Shown: positions 43,391 to 51,136 of the stretch, piece after piece
How the letters are laid out: every line of letters begins with the position of its first letter
Numbering within the stretch: the stretch's first letter is position 1
DNA from: Poriferisodalis sp965116715
GTDB taxonomy: Bacteria > Actinomycetota > Acidimicrobiia > Acidimicrobiales > Poriferisodalaceae
Assembly (NCBI GenBank): GCA_965116715.1
Contig: OZ220724.1
Location: 3,162,001-3,226,000 of the forward strand
Reading direction: 5' to 3'
DNA: 64,000 nt
Translations under genes and position numbers: made by a program
The notes under the pieces: model-generated
Database searches by the model: none
Told to the model about the DNA's origin: nothing
Seen by the model: the letters and a program-made list of their open reading frames with translations, nothing else

Positions 43391-44179
43391 ATGGACCTCG
43401 AGACGATCATCTACGACGTGCGCGACGGGGTGGCGCACGTGCGGTTCAACCGCCCTGAGGGCGCCAACGCTGTCAACCCGCAGTTCTCACGCGAGCTGCG
43501 GGCGGTGATGCTGGAGATCGAGTTCGACGATGCAGTCAAGGCTGCATCGATCACTGCAGAAGGACGGGTGTTTTCGGCAGGCGGCGATCTGAAGGAATTC
43601 CACGCGGCCGGCGACGGCCTGCCGCAGCTCGCGTCGGACATGGTCATCGACCTGCACGCAGCCATCAACAAGATGAATCGCACGCCCAAGCCGTTCGTCG
43701 CAGGTGTGGGCGGCAGCGTGGGCGGGGCCGGCATGTCGCTGGCTGCCTCATTCGACCTGGTGGTCGCAGGCGAGTCTGCGAAGTTCACCATGGCCTACAC
43801 CCGCGCCGGCGTGACGCCCGATGGCACGTCGTCGTACTTCCTGGCGCGCCACATCGGGCTGCGGCGGATGCTCGACCTGACCCTCACCAACCGCGTGCTC
43901 TCCGCCACCGAAGCCGAACAGTGGGGCCTGGTCAATCGGGTCGTTCCCGACGACGAAGTCGACTCGGCCACTGCTGAGCTGGCCCAGGCGCTGGCCGACG
44001 GGCCGGCGTGGGCGCTGGGCCATGCCAAGCGGGTGATCTACACGGGCATCGATTCGCCGCTTGAGCAGGCGGGCGAATTCGAAGGCAAGACGATCACCGA
44101 CGCCATGCAGACCCACGACGGCCGGGAGGGCATCGCCGCATTCGTGGAGCGGCGCGCGCCCAACTTCACCGGCAGCTAG
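43391..44179 (+). CDS. Enoyl-CoA hydratase/isomerase family protein
   Basis: 262 aa from the ATG at 43391, which has AGGAG seven bases upstream. The crotonase oxyanion-hole segments are present: ITAEGRVFSAGGDLKEFHAA and FVAGVGGSVGGAGMSLAASF, with DLVVAGESAKFTMAYTRAGV after. The usual product is a hydrated or isomerised acyl-CoA. First of a plus-strand series with RidA (11-base gap), MaoC, acyl-CoA dehydrogenase and CoA-transferase genes. Confidence 0.9.
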   Translation: MDLETIIYDVRDGVAHVRFNRPEGANAVNPQFSRELRAVMLEIEFDDAVKAASITAEGRVFSAGGDLKEFHAAGDGLPQLASDMVIDLHAAINKMNRTPKPFVAGVGGSVGGAGMSLAASFDLVVAGESAKFTMAYTRAGVTPDGTSSYFLARHIGLRRMLDLTLTNRVLSATEAEQWGLVNRVVPDDEVDSATAELAQALADGPAWALGHAKRVIYTGIDSPLEQAGEFEGKTITDAMQTHDGREGIAAFVERRAPNFTGS

Positions 44180-44190
44180 GAGCACCGTCC

Positions 44191-45315
44191 ATGTCCCCCC
44201 AGGAGATCACCCCGGAACCCTTTCCCTGGCTGGACACCAGCCGGTATTCCTTCTCACAGGGCATCGAGGCCGGCGGGGCGGCATGGCTGGCGGGGCAGAC
44301 TGCGGGCGCGTATGACGCCGAGTCGGGCCGGGTCACGGTGCGAGGCGACGGTGCCGAGCAGGCCAGCGTGTGCTGGGCCAAGGTCGAGGCGGTGCTCGAC
44401 GCAGCCGGGCGTGACGTCAGCGAGTGCTCCGAGGTGACCGAGTACATCACGGCGGCAGGAGCGCCCGAACGCGATGCGATCGCAGCGCAGCGGCCGCACA
44501 GCCTGGGCTCGGCCGTCGGCGGCGCTCGCCCCTCCACGTTCATCGTCGAGTCGCTGGTGCGGCCCGAGGCATTGGTCGAGGTGGAAGTCGTCGCCGGGCA
44601 GGTTGACGGCCTCGTCCGTGTCCCGCAGGTGGTGCCCGTCGACGACGACGGCAACGTGGTGCGGCCCGGCGATTTCGTCGGCCAGTGCGAGTGGGCGCTC
44701 GAGGAAGCCGGCCGCCGGCTCGAGCCCCACGGCATGGACCTGTCCAACGTGGTGCGGGTGGTGCAGCAGACCACGCCGGTAACCCGTCGCCAGTACAACG
44801 AGACCGCGGAGGCCCGACGTCGGCTGCTCAGCCGGCTCTTCCCGTCGTCGACGGGGCTGCTGATGGGCCAGTTGCCGCACCCCGATGCGCTCGTGGCGCT
44901 CGATGTGTGGGCGTCCGCGCATCCCAAGACGGTGGTGCCCTACCAGCCAGAGGCCTATTCGACGCTGACCTTCAGCCCTGCTGTGGAGGCCGGCGGACTG
45001 CTGTTCGTCTCTGGCACCACGGCCTTCAACATGTCGACGGGCGAGACCGTGGCCGAAGGCGACATCGGAGGCCAAGCCGAGTTCGTGTACGGCGAGATCG
45101 CTGCGATCTGCGAAATGGCCGGGACTTCCATCGACAACCTCGTCAAGACGGTCGAATACGTGACCCCCGACGGCCTCGACGGCTACCGGGCGGTCGGCGA
45201 TGTGCGGCAGCGAGTGCTCGGGCGGCCGTTCCCTGCGTCGACCGGCGTGGTCGTGGCAGGGCTGCTGAGCCGCCGGTGGCTGATCGAGGTGGAAGCCGTC
45301 GTCTCGATGCCCTGA
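44191..45315 (+). CDS. Triple RidA/YjgF domain protein
   Basis: 374 aa in which three RidA-like units can be followed: residues 10-130 (SQGIEAGGAAWLAGQTAGAY; HSLGSAVGGARPSTFIVES), about 135-245 (RRLEPHGMDLSNVVRVVQQT; FPSSTGLLMGQLPHPDALVA) and 250-374 (FSPAVEAGGLLFVSGTTAFN; FPASTGVVVAGLLSRRWLIE). Typical RidA proteins are single 130-aa domains that form trimers and hydrolyse reactive enamines/imines. A fused triple domain could make a monomeric trimer with unequal sites. The middle unit has lost its first strands. Confidence 0.8.
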   Translation: MSPQEITPEPFPWLDTSRYSFSQGIEAGGAAWLAGQTAGAYDAESGRVTVRGDGAEQASVCWAKVEAVLDAAGRDVSECSEVTEYITAAGAPERDAIAAQRPHSLGSAVGGARPSTFIVESLVRPEALVEVEVVAGQVDGLVRVPQVVPVDDDGNVVRPGDFVGQCEWALEEAGRRLEPHGMDLSNVVRVVQQTTPVTRRQYNETAEARRRLLSRLFPSSTGLLMGQLPHPDALVALDVWASAHPKTVVPYQPEAYSTLTFSPAVEAGGLLFVSGTTAFNMSTGETVAEGDIGGQAEFVYGEIAAICEMAGTSIDNLVKTVEYVTPDGLDGYRAVGDVRQRVLGRPFPASTGVVVAGLLSRRWLIEVEAVVSMP

Positions 45316-45336
45316 GGGGCCGGGCCGAACGCTCCC

Positions 45337-46320
45337 ATGGCGCTGTTGCTGACTCCCGAGGTGCGCGCTGCGCTCGGTTCGACGGTCAGCTACGTGGCGC
45401 CCGAGCCGCTCAGCCGGGCGTCGGTTCGCTACTTCGCCCTGGCCATCGGGGCCGACCCGCAGCGCTGGCGTGACGAGGCGCCGCCGACGCTCATCTGTGA
45501 GACGGCGCAGCTGACCGGTCGCGCCGTGCCGGACGGAAATGCCTATCTCGGGCACGCGTGGGAGCTGCCGCTGCCGGTTGGCTGTGCCATGTTCCGGGGC
45601 GGCAACGACTACCGCTTCGAGCGGCCCGCCCGGTTCGACGATGTCATCGAGACCACCTGGACCCTGACCGACGCGACCGAGCGATCCGACCGAACCGGCG
45701 AACCGTTGCTGTTGGTGACCGCAGAGGCCCGCTACACGGCGGGCGACGATCTGCTCGCCACGAACACCGAGACCATGATCTTCCGGCCGCTTGGCCCTGC
45801 GGCCGACGACGAACCGGATGAAGCTGCCGACTCCACGCCACCAGCGACCGGCGAGGCGTCGATGCCCGATGCTGTCGCCGTTGATTCTCTTGGCGCACCT
45901 GCGGCCTTCGAACCGCTGCCTCGGGAGCGTCTGAGCCCCGGCCGGTCGCTGCGACCGCTGCAACGGCGCATTGCGCTGCCGGACATGGTCGCCTACGGCG
46001 CCGCCACCTGGGACTGGCATCGCCTGCACTACGACGAGACTCACGCTCGGCGGCTGGGAGCGCCTGCACCGCTGGTCGACGGCCAGATGCTGGGCGCGCT
46101 GCTGGCCGAATGCGTCCTGCGGGCCGCGGGCCCCGGCGCCCGGCTGGTCCGGCTCGCCTACCGCAATCGCTCGCCGGTGCATGCGGGCGAGACGGTGACC
46201 TGCTCCGGCACGATCGCGACATCCGACGATGCAGGGTTCAGCGTCGACCTGTCCGTCTCGGTCGGCGACCGGCTCGTTGTCGCCCCCGCGTTTGCCCAGC
46301 TCGACTGGACCTCCGGCTAG
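45337..46320 (+). CDS. MaoC-like double hot-dog hydratase
   Basis: 327 aa with two hot-dog halves. The N-terminal half (VRYFALAIGADPQRWRDEAP; FRGGNDYRFERPARFDDVIE) is of the FAS1-like dehydratase type, and the C-terminal half has DMVAYGAATWDWHRLHYDET and GAPAPLVDGQMLGALLAECV, the MaoC hydratase helix. A Pro/Ala/Asp linker of about 50 residues separates them. It probably hydrates an enoyl-CoA in the same pathway as its neighbours. Gap to the RidA gene is 21 bases. Confidence 0.82.
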   Translation: MALLLTPEVRAALGSTVSYVAPEPLSRASVRYFALAIGADPQRWRDEAPPTLICETAQLTGRAVPDGNAYLGHAWELPLPVGCAMFRGGNDYRFERPARFDDVIETTWTLTDATERSDRTGEPLLLVTAEARYTAGDDLLATNTETMIFRPLGPAADDEPDEAADSTPPATGEASMPDAVAVDSLGAPAAFEPLPRERLSPGRSLRPLQRRIALPDMVAYGAATWDWHRLHYDETHARRLGAPAPLVDGQMLGALLAECVLRAAGPGARLVRLAYRNRSPVHAGETVTCSGTIATSDDAGFSVDLSVSVGDRLVVAPAFAQLDWTSG

Positions 46321-46439
46321 TCGCACCAGCCGAGGACTCGGTCGCCGCCACCGTCACACGGGACTGCGTCCAACAGGTCCCGAAGCGGGCTGAGACCTAG
46401 CATCGGGCGGCGACGCGGCGACAGAGCGAGGGGCACAGC

Positions 46440-47606
46440 GTGGATTTCTCCATGAGCGACGAGCAGGCGCTGATCGTCGAGACGGTTCGACGCTTCGTGG
46501 AGAGCGAGATCATCCCGCTGGAGGCCGACCTCGACCCCGATGCCGGCGAGCTGGCGCCCGACGACGCTGCCCGGCTCACGCAGATGACCCGCGACATGGG
46601 CTTCTACGGGCTCGACATTCCCGCCGAGTACGGGGGGCCGGGCCTCGACACCACCACCCGTGCGCTCATGGCCATCGAGATGTCCAAGCACCGCGCCGGC
46701 CTCTACAACCCGTGCTACGGGGTGTTCGGCGGGGCCGGGCTGGCTCAGCTCTACGAGGCCACCGACGAGCAGAAGGAGCGGTGGCTCTACCCGACGCTGC
46801 GGGGCGAGAAGATGGGCTGTTTCGCCCTGACCGAGCCCTCGGGCGGGTCCGATCCCGGGCGGGCCATTCGCACGCGCGGTTACAAGGACGGCGACGAGTG
46901 GGTGCTGAATGGCTCGAAGCTGTTCATCTCGGGCGCCGACAAGGCCGACTATGCGCTGCTGTTCGCCCGCACCTCCGACGACCCGGGGCGCAACGGCGTC
47001 ACGGCGTTCATCGTCGACACCGACACGCCTGGGTTCAACGTGCGCCGCGTGGTGCACACGCTGCGAGCCACCCGCTATGCCACCGAGCTGGAGTTCACCG
47101 ACATGCGCGTGCCCGAGAGTCACGTGCTCGGCGAGGTCAACGGCGGGTTCGGCATCGCCAACGACCGGCTGAGCCGCCAGCGCATCCCGTACGCGGCGGG
47201 CTGCTTGGGGCCGGCGATCATGGCGCAGGAGATGGCGATCGAGTGGGCCCGCAGCCGCGAGACGTTCGGGTCGGTGCTGGCCGAGAAGCAGGCGGTCCAG
47301 TGGATGATCGTCGACAACGAGATCGACATCCGCCACGGACGCTGGTGCGTGCTGGAGGCAGCCCAGAAGGCCGACCGCGGTGAGCGCTTCCGCACCGAGG
47401 CCGCCATGGCGAAGCTGGTGGCCTCTGAGGCCGCGGGACGGGTGGTGGACCGCTGCATCCAGATTCACGGAGGCATCGGCGTCACCAAGGACCTGCCGCT
47501 GGAGCGCTGGTACCGGGAGCTGCGGATCCGCCGGATCGGTGAGGGTCCCAGCGAGGTGCAGCGGCTGATCATGGCCCGCGACATCCTCGGCGGCAGCTTC
47601 AAATGA
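46440..47606 (+). CDS. Acyl-CoA dehydrogenase
   Basis: 388 aa. FAD/substrate motifs: MGCFALTEPSGGSDPGRAIR, then VLNGSKLFISGADKADYALL, and the C-terminal IQIHGGIGVTKDLPLERWYR with YRELRIRRIGEGPSEVQRLI. The catalytic base is expected near that region. The GTG start has AGCGAGGGG upstream. Its stop overlaps the CoA-transferase start (ATGA). Substrate unknown; CaiA-like chemistry (crotonobetainyl-CoA) is one possibility given the neighbours, but the sequence fits general acyl-CoA dehydrogenases equally well. Confidence 0.9.
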   Translation: MDFSMSDEQALIVETVRRFVESEIIPLEADLDPDAGELAPDDAARLTQMTRDMGFYGLDIPAEYGGPGLDTTTRALMAIEMSKHRAGLYNPCYGVFGGAGLAQLYEATDEQKERWLYPTLRGEKMGCFALTEPSGGSDPGRAIRTRGYKDGDEWVLNGSKLFISGADKADYALLFARTSDDPGRNGVTAFIVDTDTPGFNVRRVVHTLRATRYATELEFTDMRVPESHVLGEVNGGFGIANDRLSRQRIPYAAGCLGPAIMAQEMAIEWARSRETFGSVLAEKQAVQWMIVDNEIDIRHGRWCVLEAAQKADRGERFRTEAAMAKLVASEAAGRVVDRCIQIHGGIGVTKDLPLERWYRELRIRRIGEGPSEVQRLIMARDILGGSFK

Positions 47607-48811
47607 GCGATCCGGACACAGGGGCCGGCGAGCCCACCCGCCCGCTGCCGCTCGACGGCGTCGTGGTGCTGGACCTGGGGCAGATCTACCAGGGGCCGTA
47701 CGCCGGGCTGCTGCTGGCGTACTCGGGTGCGCGGGTCATCAAGGTGGAGCATCCCCGGGGCGAGGCGCTGCGCGGGCACAGCCACGGGCTGCCTTTCGCC
47801 ATGCTCAACTCGTCGAAAGAGACCGTGTCGCTGGATCTCAAGTCGCCCCGCGGCCGGGAGCTGTTCGTCGAGCTGGCCAACGGTGCCGATGCGGTGCTGT
47901 GCAACTTCGCCCCCGGTGTGCCCGAACGCCTCGGGATCGACGCCGAGACGCTGTGGCAAACCAACCCCAAGCTGGTGTTCGCCCAGGCCAGCGGCTATGG
48001 CCTGGACGGCCCGGACGCCCAGCGCACCGCCATGGACGTCACCGTCCAGGCGCACATGGGCGTCATGAGCATCAACGGCTTCGCGGACCGGCCGCCGGTG
48101 AAGTCCGGCGCCACATTCATCGATTTTCTCGGCGGCACCCACCTGTACGGCGCGGTGGTGACGGCGCTGTTCGAGGCCCAGCGCACCGGTCGGGGTCGCC
48201 TGGTGTCGACGTCGATGGCGGAGGCCGCCTACTACACGCTCACCACGTCGTTGCAGGCATGGCAGCTGCACGGCGCCACGGGTCGGATGGGCAACCGCAA
48301 TGCGGCCATGAGCGTGTCGCCGTCCAACGTGTACCCGTGCAGCGACGGGCACATTGCGCTGATCGCAGCCATGAACTCGCACTGGCGGGCGGTGCTGGAG
48401 GTGATCGGCCGCGCCGACCTGCTCGACGACGAGCGCTTGCGCAGCAATGCGGGCCGCTGCGAGCACATGGACGAGGTGGATGAGCTGGTGACGCGATGGA
48501 CGTCGACGCAGACCCGCGCAGAAGCGGCTGCGGCATTCGGGGCGGCCGGTGTGCCGGTGGCCGAGGTGCGCGAGGTGACCGACGTGGTGCACGACGAGCA
48601 CATGCTCGAACGCGGCTTCCTTCAGTGGACCGAGCTGGACGGCCTGGGCGAGATTCCGCTGGCGCACAGCCCGCTGCGCTGGCACGACTCGGACATGCGC
48701 GAGCTCGAGCCGTTCCGACCCGTCGGAGCCGACAATGAGGCCGTCTACGGGGAGTTCTGCGGGCTGAGCGCCGACGATCTGGCTGGTCTGGCCGCCGAAC
48801 GCATCATCTGA
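47603..48811 (+). CDS. CaiB/BaiF family CoA-transferase
   Basis: 402 aa, class III CoA-transferase. Motifs: VLDLGQIYQGPYAGLLLAYS at the N-terminus, GARVIKVEHPRGEALRGHSH, then LNSSKETVSLDLKSPRGREL and ADAVLCNFAPGVPERLGIDA with the catalytic aspartate region expected near GYGLDGPDAQ. It moves CoA between carboxylic acids such as carnitine/crotonobetaine, DMSP or bile acids. Coupled by a 4-base overlap to the dehydrogenase. It converges on the channel gene. Confidence 0.88.
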   Translation: MSDPDTGAGEPTRPLPLDGVVVLDLGQIYQGPYAGLLLAYSGARVIKVEHPRGEALRGHSHGLPFAMLNSSKETVSLDLKSPRGRELFVELANGADAVLCNFAPGVPERLGIDAETLWQTNPKLVFAQASGYGLDGPDAQRTAMDVTVQAHMGVMSINGFADRPPVKSGATFIDFLGGTHLYGAVVTALFEAQRTGRGRLVSTSMAEAAYYTLTTSLQAWQLHGATGRMGNRNAAMSVSPSNVYPCSDGHIALIAAMNSHWRAVLEVIGRADLLDDERLRSNAGRCEHMDEVDELVTRWTSTQTRAEAAAAFGAAGVPVAEVREVTDVVHDEHMLERGFLQWTELDGLGEIPLAHSPLRWHDSDMRELEPFRPVGADNEAVYGEFCGLSADDLAGLAAERII

Positions 48812-48840
48812 TCCGGCTTGCTGGGACGCCGTCGGCCGAC

Positions 48841-50964
48841 TCAGGAGTCGTCGCTGCCGAACCAGCCATCGTGCAGGCGTTCGTAGATTCCCGTTTCCAT
48901 GAGCTCCAGCAGCGCGAGGTTGAGGCGCTCGCGCAACTCGGCATTGTCCTCGTCGACCATCAAGCCGTAGCGGACACGCTGGAACTCCGACCCGACTGTC
49001 GCGACCTCGCCGCCGCCTTGGTGGGAGGCGTGGTAGTGCAGTACCGGCGCATCGAACACCACCGCCTCGACCTCTCCCTCCGAGAGCAGTTCGTAAGCGT
49101 CGTTGACGTCATCGACGACGACGGGACCGATGCCGATGGAGGGGAGGTAGGTCTCTCCGGCCGAGTGCTTGACGGTCGCCACCCGGCGTCCGGCCAGATC
49201 GGCGGGGCCGGAGATCTCCGATCTCAGCTCGTTGACAGCCAGCGAGGAGGCGATGGCGGCTGTGAAGCTGGCGAACACCAGCGTTCCCAATGCAATCCAC
49301 AGCAAGGCCAGCACTCGGCCCCGGTTGCCGCGTGCCACCTTGTCGCCGTAGCCCACCGTGCTCATGGTTACGACCGACCAGTAGAAGGAATCCCAGATGC
49401 CCTTGCGGTACGGCTCGGCGAAGTCGGGGTTGTGGCGGCGCTCGAGCAGCCAGATCAGGTGGGCTGCGATGAACACAGCCGCGGCAAAGACGGCCAACAG
49501 CCACGGCAGGTCCGATGCGGCGACCGCCTTGAAGAATGCGACGATCCGATCATCGATGCCGCGGGACGACTCCGCGTTGGTCAGGATGGTGAGTCCCGAG
49601 TCCAGGACCGGCACCGAGAAATCGACGTCTTGCTCGCGATTAACGGTGACCCCCGTTCCGCCGAGACCGACATCGGCGACTCCCCGCTCGATGTCGTCGA
49701 TCTGCTTGGCGACGGTGTCCACCGCGTAGATCTCCGCCTCCATGCCCAAGTCGGCCGCAAGCAGCTTGATCAGCTCAACCTCGAATCCGCTGTAGGTGCC
49801 GTTGGCGTAGATCACGAATGGCGGCAGGGCACGGGCTGCGACTGAGAGCGTGCCGCCTGCAGGAGCGTCGGGGCGCTCGGGCGGCAAACCCACTGCCGCG
49901 GGATCGGCCGTTCGGATCCATTCCTGAACCTTCGCCAGATTCGCCTGCACCCAGTCGGCGGCGTGCCGTCGGATGTCAGCCGGGTCGCCGCCCTCGGTGA
50001 CCATCCGGACGTTCTGAGCTGAAATGTCCTCGAGCGGAATGACGATTTCTTCCAGCAGCGTCCTGATGGCCGGATTCGCGTTCAGGAAATCCGAGTTGGC
50101 GACTGCTCGGATGTCGTTCGGCGGCCAGCCGGTCTGGCACGGATCGTTGGCGCAGCCGTCAATTCCTGCGACGAAGGTGTGGTCGATTGCGGCAGCTTGG
50201 TCGTCGGGCAGCGATGGAAACGGCGTCTCCAGCCACACGACATCGACGCCTGGTACGAGCTCGCCCACCGTCCAATTCGGCGTCCACGAGAAATAGAGCA
50301 CCGGCTCGCCGGCTCGTTGGCGGGAAATGGTCTCGGCGATGAGCGGCGAGTAGTCGCCTTGGACGTGCTCGACGGTGTCGGTGAGCCCGTACGCATCGAG
50401 ATGGTGGTCGATGGTCCGGGCACACGACCATCCGACATTGCAGCCCACCAAGTCGGCCCGGCCGTCGCCGTCCCGGTCGAACAGTGCCGCTACCGATGCA
50501 TCGGCAAGTGCGCCGAGGTCGGTGATGCCGTGGGCGGCGGCGGTGGGGGCATCGATGAAATAGCCCTGCAGCGCGCCGTCGTTGACGGCGGTGCCGACCA
50601 CCTCCACCGGGGCGTCAGGGGCGATGTGGCCATCGTGCAGCGGGAACCAGCCGTTGGCCCACAAGTCCACTTCGCCGGCGGCGACGGCCTCGTAGAACTC
50701 CGCGTTGCTCATGGTCACCGGGCCCTCGACGACGTAGCCAAGCCGTTGCAGCAGCAGCCGGTAGACCTCGGCCTGAAACCAGCCTGTATCCCATGTGGCG
50801 CGGGCCAAACGAACCGGGGGATCCGTCGCCGATTCCTGCGCCGCCACGCCTGCCGTGGGCATGAACAGCGTTGCAAATGCCGTCAGCGCTGTCAGCGCTG
50901 TCAGCGCCGCGACGACGAGTCGATGGCGTGGACAGCGGCGCGCCCGCGGTTGCCCGGCAGGCAT
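48841..50964 (-). CDS. OpuAC-GluR0-type fusion: betaine-binding domain on a ligand-gated potassium channel
   Basis: 707 aa. Signal peptide (residues 15-41, VVAALTALTALTAFATLF); an OpuAC/ProX substrate-binding domain at 51-345 with the aromatic-box segments ATWDTGW, LWANGWFPLH and YFSWTPNW, plus a DRDGDGRAD loop that resembles a calcium site; a second binding-protein lobe (S1) at 372-465 (LPPFVIYANGTYSGFEVELI); membrane helix 488-507; pore loop with TVGYGD at 536-541; membrane helix 551-575; S2 lobe 590-703. S1-pore-S2 is the GluR0 plan, and TVGYGD is a K+ filter. The extra N-terminal binding domain parallels the ATD of eukaryotic glutamate receptors. Ligands are unknown; betaine-type for OpuAC is inferred. 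Divergent from the BCCT gene. Confidence 0.88.
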   Translation of the reverse strand: MPAGQPRARRCPRHRLVVAALTALTALTAFATLFMPTAGVAAQESATDPPVRLARATWDTGWFQAEVYRLLLQRLGYVVEGPVTMSNAEFYEAVAAGEVDLWANGWFPLHDGHIAPDAPVEVVGTAVNDGALQGYFIDAPTAAAHGITDLGALADASVAALFDRDGDGRADLVGCNVGWSCARTIDHHLDAYGLTDTVEHVQGDYSPLIAETISRQRAGEPVLYFSWTPNWTVGELVPGVDVVWLETPFPSLPDDQAAAIDHTFVAGIDGCANDPCQTGWPPNDIRAVANSDFLNANPAIRTLLEEIVIPLEDISAQNVRMVTEGGDPADIRRHAADWVQANLAKVQEWIRTADPAAVGLPPERPDAPAGGTLSVAARALPPFVIYANGTYSGFEVELIKLLAADLGMEAEIYAVDTVAKQIDDIERGVADVGLGGTGVTVNREQDVDFSVPVLDSGLTILTNAESSRGIDDRIVAFFKAVAASDLPWLLAVFAAAVFIAAHLIWLLERRHNPDFAEPYRKGIWDSFYWSVVTMSTVGYGDKVARGNRGRVLALLWIALGTLVFASFTAAIASSLAVNELRSEISGPADLAGRRVATVKHSAGETYLPSIGIGPVVVDDVNDAYELLSEGEVEAVVFDAPVLHYHASHQGGGEVATVGSEFQRVRYGLMVDEDNAELRERLNLALLELMETGIYERLHDGWFGSDDS

Positions 50965-51002
50965 CGGCCCACGTTAGTCCCACGTTGGCGTGACGGCGTC
51001 TA

Positions 51003-51037
51003 TTCACGATAGTTATAGATACTGTGAAATGACGTCA
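51003..51037. promoter_or_regulatory. Divergent promoter/operator region of channel and BCCT genes
   Basis: TTCAC at 51003 and GTGAA at 51024 form an imperfect inverted repeat around GATAGTTATAGATACT, which has -10-like boxes for both directions. TGACGTCA (51030-51037) is a perfect 8-bp palindrome. The AT-rich patch stands out from its surroundings. Which regulator binds is unknown. Confidence 0.5.
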
Positions 51038-51136
51038 TGGCGGATGCGCGAACCGAACTAGGGTCATTGAGGACCGGATGGCGTGTCGCCCGAGTGCGCA
51101 TGTCTAATCCGGGGAGAGCGACTCGGGGGGTTCGCT

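Noticed and set aside
44254..46326. 690-codon minus-strand frame opposite the RidA and MaoC genes
   Set aside because: Antisense shadow of real genes; composition is Arg/Gly/His-rich without recognisable motifs.
49030..49060. Short match to the 33-nt repeat inside the channel gene
   Set aside because: Only about 20 bases agree, no hairpin arms, and the residues (FDAPV) belong to the conserved S2 lobe.
51030..51037. TGACGTCA as a CRE-like site
   Set aside because: The resemblance to the eukaryotic element has no meaning here; kept only as a palindrome.
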